Counted from the first letter of the stretch, positions 46,583 to 56,573 are shown. The stretch: 64,000 nt of DNA from an uncultured Clostridia bacterium (GCA_944388045.1 CALXHG010000001.1:62001-126000), one strand, 5' to 3'. Numbers and translations: made by a program. The notes: generated from the sequence alone by a model not told the origin.

Positions 46583-47920
46583 TTAATCATCAAATCTTTT
46601 TTCTATATTAACAAATTTTGTATAATTACCCATCCAATATAATTTTACTGTCCCTGTTGAACCTGCTCTTTGTTTTGCAATTATTACTTCTGCTATATCT
46701 TTTTCTGCACTTTCTTTATTATAATAGTCATCTCTATACAAAAACATAACAATATCAGCATCTTGTTCAATTGCTCCAGATTCACGTAAATCTGAAAGCA
46801 TTGGTCTATGGTCTTCTCTTTGTTCTACAGCTCTTGACAACTGAGATAATGCAATTACAGGAACATTGAGTTCTTTTGCTAAAATTTTTAAAGATCTACT
46901 AATTTCTGAAATCTCCTGTTCCCTACTTCCTCCGCTTCTTCTATTACTTCCTACAATCAATTGTAAGTAATCTATAACAACCAAACCAATATTTTTTTCT
47001 AATTTTAATTTTCTACATTTTGTTCTAATTTCCATTATAGAAATACCTGGTGTATCATCTATATATATACCTGCCTCTGAAAGTGGTCCTATTGCATCAG
47101 CTAATTTCATCCAATCTTCTTCATCTAATTTACCAGTCCTTACTTTATTACTATCTACCATTGCTTCACTACATAAAATTCTGTTAACAAGCTGGTCTTT
47201 TGACATCTCTAAACTAAAAATTGCTACAGGAACATTGGCTCTTAATGCCGCATTTGTAGCAATATTTAAAGCGAATGCAGTTTTACCCATCGCTGGTCTT
47301 GCTGCAACTAAAATTAGTTCTGAGCCATGCAAACCAGCAGTCTTATCATCTAAATCATAAAATTGTGTTGGAACACCTGTTACATGTTGTTTTTGGTTAT
47401 ATAGTTTTTCTAAATTAGTAAAACTTTCAACTAATACATCTTTAATTGGAGTATAACTTTTATTATTTTTGCTTTGCATAATATCAAAAATCTTTTTTTC
47501 TGCTCCATTCATTATGTCTTCTATATCTTCTGTTTGGTTATATCCTAAGTCTATTATTTCATTTGCTGTTTTTATTAAACTTCTAGAAATTGATTTTTCT
47601 TCAACTATTTTTATATATTTTTGTACATTTGCAGTTGTTGGAACTTTATCTGGCAAACTAGCCAAATATTCAAATCCACCAATTTGTTCAAATTTTCCCA
47701 TTGTTTCTAGTTCGTCTTTTAATGTAATAATATCAATTGGTTCAGATTTATTATATAAATTTAATATAGCTTGATATATTGTTCTATTATCTTCTCTATA
47801 AAAATCATCTGGTTTTAAAACTTCTACTGCAGACATTACTGCATCACTATCTGTAAGCATGCTTCCTAAAACAGCTTGTTCAGCATCTTCATCATGTGGT
47901 GGTACTTTTCCTATGTCCAT
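46583..47920 (-). CDS. dnaB: Replicative DNA helicase DnaB
   Basis: 445 residues. The N-terminal DnaB domain (PPHDEDAEQAVLGSMLTDSDAV) and C-terminal RecA-like ATPase have Walker A AARPAMGKTAF (about 205-215), Walker B LVVIDYLQLI and the H4 region LSQLSRAVEQR. It unwinds DNA at the replication fork. It follows rplI and gdpP on the same strand, the common Firmicute order gdpP-rplI-dnaB. No intein is present. Confidence 0.97.
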   Translation of the reverse strand: MDIGKVPPHDEDAEQAVLGSMLTDSDAVMSAVEVLKPDDFYREDNRTIYQAILNLYNKSEPIDIITLKDELETMGKFEQIGGFEYLASLPDKVPTTANVQKYIKIVEEKSISRSLIKTANEIIDLGYNQTEDIEDIMNGAEKKIFDIMQSKNNKSYTPIKDVLVESFTNLEKLYNQKQHVTGVPTQFYDLDDKTAGLHGSELILVAARPAMGKTAFALNIATNAALRANVPVAIFSLEMSKDQLVNRILCSEAMVDSNKVRTGKLDEEDWMKLADAIGPLSEAGIYIDDTPGISIMEIRTKCRKLKLEKNIGLVVIDYLQLIVGSNRRSGGSREQEISEISRSLKILAKELNVPVIALSQLSRAVEQREDHRPMLSDLRESGAIEQDADIVMFLYRDDYYNKESAEKDIAEVIIAKQRAGSTGTVKLYWMGNYTKFVNIEKRFDD

Positions 47921-47947
47921 TTGTTGCCCCTTTCTATAAGAAATATT

Positions 47948-47986
47948 AAATTTCTATATTGATATGAAGTATTAATATAGAAATTT
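47948..47986. repeat. 13-bp perfect hairpin between rplI and dnaB
   Basis: AAATTTCTATATT (47948-47960) and AATATAGAAATTT (47974-47986) are exact reverse complements with a 13-base loop. There is no T-run, so it is more likely a processing or stability element than a terminator. Confidence 0.5.
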
Positions 47987-48016
47987 ATTTATTAATATTG
48001 TAGATTATAAAATCTT

Positions 48017-48460
48017 CTATCCAATAACATCTACTTTTATATTTCCTATAATTCCTTCAAATAATTTTATTGGAACTGTATGTACACCTAAAGTTTTAAT
48101 TGTCTCTTTCAAATCTACCTTTTTCTTGTCTATTTTTATATTATGTTGTGCTTCAAAAGCTTCTGCAATATCTTTAGCAGATACTCCTCCAAATATTTTT
48201 CCATTTTCACCTGCTTTAACTTTTATTTTTAGCATTATTTTGTTCATTTTTTCTGCTAATTGCTTTGCTTCTTCTCTTTCTGTATCTTTTTTAAATTTTT
48301 TTGAATCATTTTGTGCTTGTAATTTTGCCATGTTTTCACTATTTGCTTCTACTGCTAAATTTTTTGGAAATAAATAATTACGAACATATCCATCTGATGC
48401 GTTTATTATTTCATCTTTTTTTCCAACTCCTTTTATATCTGCTTTTAAAATAACTTTCAT
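48017..48460 (-). CDS. rplI: 50S ribosomal protein L9
   Basis: 147 residues from ATG 48460 (MKVILKADIKGVGKKDEI) with GAGGAT upstream. An in-frame ATG at 48514 lies inside gdpP and is not used. The N-terminal domain has GVGKKDEIINASDGYVRNYLFPKNLA, followed by the long central helix and C-terminal domain, full length. Confidence 0.97.
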   Translation of the reverse strand: MKVILKADIKGVGKKDEIINASDGYVRNYLFPKNLAVEANSENMAKLQAQNDSKKFKKDTEREEAKQLAEKMNKIMLKIKVKAGENGKIFGGVSAKDIAEAFEAQHNIKIDKKKVDLKETIKTLGVHTVPIKLFEGIIGNIKVDVIG

Positions 48461-48488
48461 AATTCTCACTATCCTCTCATTTAAATAA

Positions 48489-50504
48489 TTATTCTTTTTC
48501 CACAAAATATTCATTTATCTTTTCTATTAATTTGTTTTTTGCTTCTTCTAAAGTTTTATTTTCTAATTGAGCTCCTGCTAAGGTTATATGTCCTCCTCCG
48601 CCCAATTTTTCTAGTATCAATTGTACATTTATGTCTCCTATAGAACGTCCACTAATGCAAATTTTACCATCTTCCATTGTTCCTAAAACAAATGATGCTG
48701 TTATATTTCCTATTGTTAATAATTCATCAGCAGCTTTAGCACATATTAAACTTGTATCTTTTTCTTTTGTATTATAAGTAGATATTCCTATACTATCTCT
48801 TAATAATTCCGCATTTCTTACAATTTCAGAAATTTTATTATAACTTTCTAAATCACTTTGGAACCATTTTTTTACTTTTATTATATCAACTCCACATCTG
48901 CGTAAATATGCAGCGGCTTCAAATGTTCTAACACCTGTTTTAAAAGTAAAGTTTTTAGTATCTGTCATAATTCCTACATATAATGCTTCTGCTTCTGTTT
49001 CTGTTAATTCAATATCTTTATGTGTATATTGAATTATCTCTGTAACTAATTCTGATGCAGAAGATGCATATACTTCTTGGAATGTTAATATACTATTATC
49101 TATAAAATCTTCACTTCTTCTGTGATGATCTATAACAACAATTTTATTTGTTTTTGTTAATAATTCTGGTTCTTCAACATAAGATTTTTTATGAGTATCT
49201 ACAATAATTAATAATGTTTCACTATCAATTTGTGAAATAGCTGTTTCTTTATTAATAAATACATCTTTATATTGACTTTGTATACTTTCAAAAAAGTTCT
49301 TTATTGATGGAGTATTTGTATTTGTAACTATTTTAGGAGATTTCCCTAAAACAACTGCCATTCTATATAATCCTAGGGCAGAGCCCATTGCATCAGTATC
49401 TGGATTAATATGTCCCATTATCATTATTTTGTCATTTTCTGATATTAATTCTTCTAAAGCATGTGCAACAATTCTTGCTTTAACTTTAGTTCTTTTTTCT
49501 ATTTCTTCTACTTTTCCTCCAAAGAATATATATTTACCATCTTGCCTTATAACAGCTTGGTCCCCACCTCTGCCAAGAATAACATCCATTGCAGCAGAAG
49601 CAGATTTATATACATCTTTTTCTGTTTCTCCTTCATTTGATATTGCAATACTTAAAGTTAATTGTATTTTATCTTTATGCACAATTTCTTTTATTTCATC
49701 TAAAATTGCAAATTTATCTTCTTTTATTTTTTCTAAATTTTTTTGTTCAAAAATATAAACATATGTATCTCTATCAGATTTAACTAATATTCCATTTGTT
49801 TGATTAACCCAATCATATATGATTCTTTCTACTTGTGCCATTAATTGTGTTTTTTGTTCTGCATCTACCCTTTGTGTTACTTCTTCATAATTATCTATCA
49901 TTATAATTCCAACACATATTTTTTGGTCCTCATTTTCTTTTTCTAACTTATATTTTTCTGTTTCATCCATAAAATATAATATTATCATATATTCTGCGTT
50001 TTTTCTTCTGTCATATTTTTTTGACTTTGCAAATTCTCCCTGAACTGTATATATTTTTTTTCCAATTTCTAATTGTCTTGTTACAGATTTTCTTTTTGGA
50101 TTTTCACTTTTTTCTATCTCATCTTTTACATCAACTATTAAATCATCTAAATAATTATTAATATCAACTTCTGCAAATTCATTTACAAATTTTGCACTTT
50201 TCCAAACTATGTTTCCATTTGTTTCTAATATAACAAGTGGAATTGGTGAATTAATTAAACTACTTTTAGCTGCTGAATCTACTGTTAATATTAAGTCTTG
50301 TAGTTGCTCTGAAATCTCACTTTTTCTTTTGTTATTTGCAAAATATGTATAACATAAAATAGCCACATATAATATTATAGATGGTATAATTAATTGTGGC
50401 TTTATTATAGATATTAATATAAATAATATTAATATAATAATTAAATATATTTTTGTTCTTGATACTAAATTATCAAACATTTTTCTATTATTATTTTCAG
50501 ACAT
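48489..50504 (-). CDS. gdpP: Cyclic di-AMP phosphodiesterase GdpP
   Basis: 671 residues. Two membrane helices (about 14-60), a PAS-like domain (about 70-170), a degenerate GGDEF (about 195-315) and a DHH/DHHA1 catalytic domain (about 340-660) with GHINPDTDAMGSALG, DTHKKSY, DHHRR and the terminal GGGGHITLAGAQL. It hydrolyses cyclic di-AMP and so tunes osmotic and wall homeostasis. It is followed by rplI after 28 bases. Confidence 0.96.
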   Translation of the reverse strand: MSENNNRKMFDNLVSRTKIYLIIILILFILISIIKPQLIIPSIILYVAILCYTYFANNKRKSEISEQLQDLILTVDSAAKSSLINSPIPLVILETNGNIVWKSAKFVNEFAEVDINNYLDDLIVDVKDEIEKSENPKRKSVTRQLEIGKKIYTVQGEFAKSKKYDRRKNAEYMIILYFMDETEKYKLEKENEDQKICVGIIMIDNYEEVTQRVDAEQKTQLMAQVERIIYDWVNQTNGILVKSDRDTYVYIFEQKNLEKIKEDKFAILDEIKEIVHKDKIQLTLSIAISNEGETEKDVYKSASAAMDVILGRGGDQAVIRQDGKYIFFGGKVEEIEKRTKVKARIVAHALEELISENDKIMIMGHINPDTDAMGSALGLYRMAVVLGKSPKIVTNTNTPSIKNFFESIQSQYKDVFINKETAISQIDSETLLIIVDTHKKSYVEEPELLTKTNKIVVIDHHRRSEDFIDNSILTFQEVYASSASELVTEIIQYTHKDIELTETEAEALYVGIMTDTKNFTFKTGVRTFEAAAYLRRCGVDIIKVKKWFQSDLESYNKISEIVRNAELLRDSIGISTYNTKEKDTSLICAKAADELLTIGNITASFVLGTMEDGKICISGRSIGDINVQLILEKLGGGGHITLAGAQLENKTLEEAKNKLIEKINEYFVEKE

Positions 50505-50586
50505 AATTTCTCCTTTTTATACTATCTTAGTATAACTCTAAACTCACTGTTTGTCAAGTTGTTTATATCTTCAAATTTCAACATTT

Positions 50587-50795
50587 TTGATAAATTTTTA
50601 TATATTAATAATGAATAAATTTCTCGACTCAATACGAAAATATAAGAACTTCTAAAATAATTTTATGGCACCATTTCACTTAGTCCTCGCTGGCGCTCGA
50701 CGCGAACATTTTCCATAAAATTAATTTAAGAAATTCTAAATTTTCTCCAATCATATTCGAAATTTATTCATTATTAATATATAAAAATTTATCAA
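50587..50795. repeat. Palindromic repeat element, copy A
   Basis: The outer arms 50587-50622 and 50760-50795 are a perfect 36-bp inverted repeat. The centre has a GC-richer core around CTCGCTGGCGCTCGACGCGA (about 50688-50707), which closely matches copy B at 55279-55507. The element fills the gap between gdpP and mgtE and is not protein-coding. The arms differ from those of copy B while staying perfect within the copy. Confidence 0.85.
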
Positions 50796-50805
50796 TACTT
50801 TGCAA

Positions 50806-52140
50806 TTAAATGTGCATAATTGCTGTTGCAATTTGGAAATATACCAAAATTGAGAATATGTCAACAAGTGTTGTTATTAAAGGTGTTGCCATAATTGCTG
50901 GGTCTAATTTCAATTTTTTTGCAAGCATAGGTAATAAACATCCTAATGCTTTTGATAAAGCTACAGTTGCTATTAATGTAAGTCCAATAACAATTGCTAA
51001 TTGTATATCATTATATTGAATCATTATTCTAATTCCATTTACAATTGCAAGTGTAATTCCAACTATTATAGAGACTCTAAATTCTTTCCATAATGCTTTA
51101 AAAATATCTTTAAGTTCAATTTCATCTGTTGCAAGTCCACGAATAATTAATGTTGAACTTTGTGAACCACAATTTCCCCCAGTTCCCATTATCATTGGAA
51201 TGAATGCAACTAGCAAAGGAACTGCTGCAAATGCTTGCTCATAATTTGTTATAATTCCCCCTGTTATAGCTGATGATAACATTAACACTAAAAGCCAAAC
51301 TATTCTGTTTTTTGCATGATGAAATACTGAGGTTTCAAAATATCCTTTTTCACTTGGACTCATAGCTGCCATTTTTTCAAAGTCTTCTGATGTTTCATCT
51401 TGTAATACATTAATAGCATCATCAACTGTAATAATTCCAACTAGTCTGTTTTCTGTATCTACAACAGGTATAGCATACATATCATATTTGTCAAATAATT
51501 TTGCAACATCTTCTTGGTCTTCTAATGTATTTACAGAAATTACATTTGTAGTCATTAATTCTTTTATAACTTGTTCTTTTTTTGATATTAATATTTCTTT
51601 TATATCTATAATTCCAAGTAAAACTCTGTTTTTGTTTAAAACATAACAATTGTATATTGTTTCTGAATCAATTCCAATATCTCTAATACGTTGTAATGCT
51701 TGTTCTACTGTCATTGTTTCTTTTAAATCTATAAATTCTGTTGTCATTATGCTTCCAGCACTATCTTCTGGATATTGTAATAATTCATTTATTATTTTTC
51801 TATCTTTCGCATTTACAACTTTTAAAATCTTTTTTACTACATTTGATGGCATTTCTTCTATTAAATCTACTGTGTCATCCATAAATAGCTCATTTATTAT
51901 TCCTTTTAATTCTGTATCTGTTAAATCTTGAATTAATTTTTCTTTCATATATGGTTCCATATACGAAAATGCCTCTCCAGCTTGTTCTTTTGGTAAAATT
52001 CTAAATAGTTTTACTACATTTTCTTTATCTAAATCTTCTAAAATAGTCGGTATATCTGCACTGTTAACCATTTTTAATTTTTCTTTTAATACATTATATT
52101 TCTTTTCTTCTAGTAATTTTTCTACTTCTTCTACTTCCAT
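50806..52140 (-). CDS. mgtE: Magnesium transporter MgtE
   Basis: 444 residues, full length. N-terminal superhelical Mg-sensing domain (about 1-125), CBS pair (about 130-250, with TVEQALQRIRDI and VVDTENRLVGIITVDDAINVL), connecting helix, and five membrane helices (about 280-440) ending PLITTLVDIFSILVYFQIA, which contains the conserved Asp of the pore. It gates Mg2+ uptake by cytoplasmic Mg2+. Confidence 0.96.
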   Translation of the reverse strand: MEVEEVEKLLEEKKYNVLKEKLKMVNSADIPTILEDLDKENVVKLFRILPKEQAGEAFSYMEPYMKEKLIQDLTDTELKGIINELFMDDTVDLIEEMPSNVVKKILKVVNAKDRKIINELLQYPEDSAGSIMTTEFIDLKETMTVEQALQRIRDIGIDSETIYNCYVLNKNRVLLGIIDIKEILISKKEQVIKELMTTNVISVNTLEDQEDVAKLFDKYDMYAIPVVDTENRLVGIITVDDAINVLQDETSEDFEKMAAMSPSEKGYFETSVFHHAKNRIVWLLVLMLSSAITGGIITNYEQAFAAVPLLVAFIPMIMGTGGNCGSQSSTLIIRGLATDEIELKDIFKALWKEFRVSIIVGITLAIVNGIRIMIQYNDIQLAIVIGLTLIATVALSKALGCLLPMLAKKLKLDPAIMATPLITTLVDIFSILVYFQIATAIMHI

Positions 52141-52266
52141 TTGATATACCTCCTCTAAATTTTTTACACAATTTTAATTTTGAAATGTGGAAACTCTAAT
52201 ATTTAAAAATCATCTTTTTGTTATAGAAAATCAAATATTTTATTATTTGTTCTATATATTGTTATT

Positions 52267-52296
52267 GCCATTTTGAGTTATATAACTTAAAATGGC
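52267..52296. repeat. 30-bp near-perfect palindrome
   Basis: GCCATTTT (52267-52274), G, AGTTATATAACT, T, AAAATGGC (52289-52296). It lies between dfx and mgtE and probably forms a cruciform or terminator-like hairpin. Confidence 0.55.
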
Positions 52297-52333
52297 ATAT
52301 TTTACTAATATAAAAATTTACTTTAACAAATAT

Positions 52334-52708
52334 TTATTCAACAACTTTTTTCCATAGACCATGTTTATTACAATATGCATAAATTTCTGTACCTGGATGA
52401 TAACAGAATTTTGCAACAGCTTCTTCTCCTGGTTTAAAATATATTGTTTTTTCTTTATTTTCATTTTTAAATGTTATCCACTCTATATAATGTTCTTCTT
52501 CCATTACATGATTTACTTTTACAATAATTTTATTATCTTTAATTTCATATGTTGGAACATGTTTTTCTACTGCTGCATCAACTGAATTTGGCACTAATGT
52601 TTTCATTTCTTCTCCACAGCATTGAATTCCACCTTCACAATTACAATCTTTTAAAACTTTTACAATTGCACCACAATGTGCACATTTTTTAATTATTAAT
52701 TCTTCCAT
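52334..52708 (-). CDS. dfx: Superoxide reductase (desulfoferrodoxin)
   Basis: 124 residues from ATG 52708; an ATG at 52720 directly abuts the ribosome site AAAGGATG. The N-terminal desulforedoxin-like centre has KCAHCGAI and QCCGEEM (4 Cys). The catalytic non-haem iron ligands are in KHVPTYE, VNHVMEEEHYIEW (His residues) and FCYHPGTEIYAYCNKHGLWK (Cys, His). It reduces superoxide to peroxide without producing oxygen, an enzyme of anaerobes. Confidence 0.93.
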   Translation of the reverse strand: MEELIIKKCAHCGAIVKVLKDCNCEGGIQCCGEEMKTLVPNSVDAAVEKHVPTYEIKDNKIIVKVNHVMEEEHYIEWITFKNENKEKTIYFKPGEEAVAKFCYHPGTEIYAYCNKHGLWKKVVE

Positions 52709-52850
52709 AATTTTCAACATCCTTTCTATTTTTTATATCAAAATATTATTTGTTTTTATATTAATTCTAATTAATATTTTCTATACTTTTTACAAAAAAT
52801 ATAATGATATTTCTATCAACATATTTTAGCACAAAGCTTTTAAAAAAGCA

Positions 52851-52883
52851 ATTATTAATATATCAAAATTTCTCACTGAACTG
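52851..52883. repeat. Solo arm of the palindromic repeat family
   Basis: This 33-bp stretch matches the right outer arm of copy B (55473-55504) with one difference (TATATC versus TATATT), ending TTCTCACTGAACTG. No core or left arm follows. It is either a deletion remnant of a full copy or a terminal fragment. Confidence 0.7.
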
Positions 52884-52908
52884 GAACATAATAAAAACAT
52901 TTTGTTAT

Positions 52909-54867
52909 TTACCTTTCTTCATCTTGTGATTTAATAAATTTACTATCTTGTTGATAGCTATTATCTTCTTTATTAAAATCTACTTTATATTTTAAATTTT
53001 CTCTAAATTGGTTCTGCTTATTTTTAACATATTGCAAATCTTGTTCTTGTATTGAAGAAAAAATTTGTGATATATTTAAATTTGTTTTTTGGGAAAATAT
53101 TTGCTTTAGCCTTGATGTTATTTTTGAAAATCTTGTTGGTTTATTTTGCTTTACTGGTATTAAACTCTTGTTTTCTTCTTGAAATTCCATTTTATAAGGT
53201 TTATCTTTACTTAATTTAGTAGGCAAAATTTCTCCCTTTTCTATTACTAATAATGTTAATTCTGTATCTGTTTGTATATAAATTTCTCTATCTAAAATTG
53301 TTATCTGAGCATTAGGGCAACCTAGTTTTACTTGAGATACTAATTGATTAAACTCTTTAATTATATTTTGAGAATCTTCATCAGTTTCTAAAGTAAACTC
53401 AAATTCATCTTCAAATTTGTCAGAAATTTTATCACTTGCTGTATGTTTGTTTTCAAAATAGTCTCCTTTTCTTGATACAGGTACTCCATCTTTTAAAATT
53501 ATTGGAATTGTCTTGCCATTATAAGTTGCAGTTGTTATAGAAAATTGTGAAATGTCATTATCTTCTAAATTATTTGTCCTTACTAAATAATCCAGTAAAA
53601 TTTCTGTTTGTTTTGTATTCTTTCCTCCTAATCCTAATGCAACTTGTTTAATATATTTATCTAAAAAAGAACTTTCTATCCCTGTCATATTATCATTTTT
53701 ATAATTTAATGCTTCAATTTTACTTCTAAATTTTTCTAGAGAAAATGTTCCTTTTGCTAATTCCTCTTGAGTAATTTTTGAAACTTCTTCCATATATTTT
53801 TTTTCAAAATCAGGAAATTGTTTTAAAAAAGTTATTATAGATGATTGTTCATTTTGTTCACTTTCTTGAGAAGAATCAATTCTAGTCATTATTAGTGATT
53901 TCAAATCTTTAAATTTTTTAAAATCTCCATCAGAAATATTTCCCTCAACAGACATTCTTTCAAAGTCCTTTTGAAGATATTTTTCATAAATTGTATTTTC
54001 TAAATCTGTTGTTAAAGCACTACGGCTTTCTTCTGAAGAATTTATAATTTCATCTATTTTCTGTTTCCTTTCAGCTAATGTAGGAATATCATCCATATTT
54101 TGTTTATCATAAACTGGGCAGTCTGCTTTTAATTTTTTTATTTTTTCTTCAATCTCTTGCTCAGACAAATTTGCATTTAAGCATTCTTCTAGTACAAAAT
54201 TAATTTCATAAAGTTGCCAAGTCTGTTCGCCAAATAAAAATAATGAATCTCCTTTTGCAAGAAATGTAACTAGCTCTTTTGGCTGCATTTGTAATATGTT
54301 TCCAATATTTTTCTTAATGTTACCTTTTCCAAGTTTCATTACATTTTCTTCACCTATTGCAATCTCTAACTCTTTAAATAATGTTGTCAAGTCATTATAT
54401 CCTGTATGATCCAATCCAGAAACTTTAGAACTAATCCAATTGGTTAATCCTTCATTTAGTCCCCTTCCCAAAGTTTTTCCTTTTGAAAGTTCTTCTAATA
54501 AACCTGTACTTACATTTCCAATTCCGTATTTTATCCTTTCAAATGGTGTTCTTTTTAATGTAGCATGAACAGATTCATGTATAATAGAAAATAAAAGTTT
54601 ATTATCATTTTCTATATCTTCTATTGTTAAATTTGAATCATCATTTTTATTTTTTGTACAAAGTGTTATTGATTTGTTAATATTATGATAATAGCCTAGC
54701 CTATCTAATTTATATTCATTTGTGTAAACTTTCTTTAAGTTTTGTGCTAATCTTCTTTTAGCAAAATTTCTTCCATATACTTTTTCAAAAAGCTTATTTG
54801 AATCAATCATTGATGCAATCGTATTTTTTATATATTGTTCAACCTCTTTATTTTCTACTTTTTCCAT
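52909..54867 (-). CDS. Large protein with HExxH metallopeptidase-like motif, unknown family
   Basis: 652 residues. Near the N-terminus, SIIHESVHATLKRTPFE carries HESVH (about 97-101), followed about 35-45 residues later by GRGLNEGLTNW, which could supply the third zinc ligand. This is the gluzincin-like pattern HExxH..NEG. The rest is helical and charged, with a basic C-terminal tail (about 570-652). There is no signal peptide or membrane segment. It follows a 77-residue partner gene. Protease activity is inferred from the motif alone. Confidence 0.65.
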   Translation of the reverse strand: MEKVENKEVEQYIKNTIASMIDSNKLFEKVYGRNFAKRRLAQNLKKVYTNEYKLDRLGYYHNINKSITLCTKNKNDDSNLTIEDIENDNKLLFSIIHESVHATLKRTPFERIKYGIGNVSTGLLEELSKGKTLGRGLNEGLTNWISSKVSGLDHTGYNDLTTLFKELEIAIGEENVMKLGKGNIKKNIGNILQMQPKELVTFLAKGDSLFLFGEQTWQLYEINFVLEECLNANLSEQEIEEKIKKLKADCPVYDKQNMDDIPTLAERKQKIDEIINSSEESRSALTTDLENTIYEKYLQKDFERMSVEGNISDGDFKKFKDLKSLIMTRIDSSQESEQNEQSSIITFLKQFPDFEKKYMEEVSKITQEELAKGTFSLEKFRSKIEALNYKNDNMTGIESSFLDKYIKQVALGLGGKNTKQTEILLDYLVRTNNLEDNDISQFSITTATYNGKTIPIILKDGVPVSRKGDYFENKHTASDKISDKFEDEFEFTLETDEDSQNIIKEFNQLVSQVKLGCPNAQITILDREIYIQTDTELTLLVIEKGEILPTKLSKDKPYKMEFQEENKSLIPVKQNKPTRFSKITSRLKQIFSQKTNLNISQIFSSIQEQDLQYVKNKQNQFRENLKYKVDFNKEDNSYQQDSKFIKSQDEER

Positions 54868-54892
54868 AAATTCTCATATCCTTTGTATTTAT

Positions 54893-55126
54893 CTAATATA
54901 TAATATCACTAGGTTTTAATTCATACAATTCTCTAAGTTTATTTAATAATTTTTCATCTTTAATAGGTATTAATTCATTATTCTCAATTTTATAATATAA
55001 ATATTCAAAATTATCTTGAGTTATTTTTATTGCTTGAATATATTTCTCATCATTTAATGTTACTTTGGTAATGTAACTTCCTTTATTTTCTTTTTCTAAT
55101 TTTTCTTTTATTTTTAATATATCCAT
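54893..55126 (-). CDS. Small protein upstream of the HExxH gene
   Basis: 77 residues (MDILKIKEKLEKENKGSYIT..., to LYELKPSDIIY), beta-rich in the middle, with no recognised family. The gap to the 652-residue gene is 25 bp, so they are probably one operon and possibly a functional pair. ATG 55126 has GGAGAT upstream. Confidence 0.65.
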   Translation of the reverse strand: MDILKIKEKLEKENKGSYITKVTLNDEKYIQAIKITQDNFEYLYYKIENNELIPIKDEKLLNKLRELYELKPSDIIY

Positions 55127-55278
55127 AACAAATCTCCATCTCTCTTTCGTAAAAAAACATATATAAAGTTTTAAAAGTATTATTTAAACCTATTATACTT
55201 TTTAATTAATCTTATCATATAGATTTTTATCTTTCAATAATTTTTATAAAATGTTATTTAAAAAAAGCCCTAATAGCG

Positions 55279-55507
55279 CTACAGTTCAGTGAGAAATTTT
55301 AATATATTAATAATTGCATAAATTTTTCGACTCAATACGGAAATATAAGAATTTCTAAAATAATTTTATGGCACCCTTTCACTTAGTCCTCGCTAACGCT
55401 CGACGCGAACATTTTCCATAAAATGATTTAAGAAATTCTAAAATTCCTCCAATCGTATTCAAAATTTATTTATTATTAATATATTAAAATTTCTCACTGA
55501 ACTGTAG
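55279..55507. repeat. Palindromic repeat element, copy B
   Basis: The outer arms 55279-55313 and 55473-55507 are a perfect 35-bp inverted repeat beginning CTACAGTTCAGTGAG. The inner core (CTCGCTAACGCTCGACGCGA at about 55388-55407) matches copy A with only a few changes. It ends one base before the mnmA stop codon, so an mnmA transcript would run into a very long hairpin and may end there. The flank 55127-55278 holds no other gene. Confidence 0.88.
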
Positions 55508-55508
55508 C

Positions 55509-56573
55509 CTAACAACTATTTTTTTGAATTTTACCTCCACCAACAACAATATCATCAATATAAAATACAGCAGATTGCCCTGGAGTAATTGATTTTTGTG
55601 GTTCTTTAAATTCTACTTTTATTAAATTATCTTTTTGATTTATTATTGCTTTAGCTTCTTTTGAAGAATATCTTGTTTTTACATTAACTTCTAAATTTTC
55701 TGGTATTTTATCAAAAAGCAATAAATTTATATTTTCAACAATTAATTCTTTTTGATATAATTCATTTTGAGTTCCTACTACAACTTCATTTTTTTGTGGA
55801 TTAAGTCCTAATACAAACAAAGGTTCTGAATATGAAATACCTAATCCTTTTCTTTGTCCTATTGTGTAATTATATAATCCTAAATGTTTTCCTAGTATTT
55901 CCCCTTTTAAAGTAACAATGTTTCCTTGTTTTTGTTTTAAATTTGAATTTTCTTCTAAAAACTTTTTGTAATTTCCATCTGGTATAAAACAAATATCTTC
56001 ACTATCCTTTTTTTCTGCAACATCTAAATTATTTTGTCTTGCAATATCTCTAATTTGTTCTTTATTTTCAAAATCTGATAATGGAAATAAAATATGTTCT
56101 AACAATTCTTGAGGAATATTCCATAATACATAAGTTTGGTCTTTTTTTAAAACTTTAGATTTTTTTAATACCCATTTTTTGTATTTTTCAGAATATTCTG
56201 TTTTTGCATAATGTCCTGTAGCTATGTAATTACATCCTAATTCCTTAGCTTTTTCCCACATATATCCAAATTTCATATATTTATTACATTCTATACATGG
56301 GTTAGGCGTTTTACAGTCCGCATAACATTTTATAAAATCTTGTATTACATATTTATTGAAGTCTTCTTTGCAATCACAATAATAATGTGGAATATCTAAT
56401 TTTTCACAAACTTTTTGTGCATCTAGATATGTACTTGTTTCTTGAAATTCATTTTTAGAAAAAAAGTCTAAAGTTATTCCAATTGGCTCATATCCTTTTT
56501 GCTTTAATAATAAAGCTGTTACACTACTATCTACTCCACCACTCATTCCAACTAATACTTTCTTTTTATCCAT
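55509..56573 (-). CDS. mnmA: tRNA-specific 2-thiouridylase MnmA
   Basis: 354 residues. PP-loop VGMSGGVDSSVTALLL (about 8-23). The two catalytic cysteines are in KTPNPCIECNKYMKFG (about 97) and SEDICFIPDG (about 193). The C-terminal beta-barrel ends PQKSITPGQSAVFYI. It thiolates the wobble uridine of tRNA-Lys, tRNA-Glu and tRNA-Gln using sulfur from a desulfurase such as the SufS encoded nearby. It is directly downstream of sufU. Confidence 0.97.
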   Translation of the reverse strand: MDKKKVLVGMSGGVDSSVTALLLKQKGYEPIGITLDFFSKNEFQETSTYLDAQKVCEKLDIPHYYCDCKEDFNKYVIQDFIKCYADCKTPNPCIECNKYMKFGYMWEKAKELGCNYIATGHYAKTEYSEKYKKWVLKKSKVLKKDQTYVLWNIPQELLEHILFPLSDFENKEQIRDIARQNNLDVAEKKDSEDICFIPDGNYKKFLEENSNLKQKQGNIVTLKGEILGKHLGLYNYTIGQRKGLGISYSEPLFVLGLNPQKNEVVVGTQNELYQKELIVENINLLLFDKIPENLEVNVKTRYSSKEAKAIINQKDNLIKVEFKEPQKSITPGQSAVFYIDDIVVGGGKIQKNSC

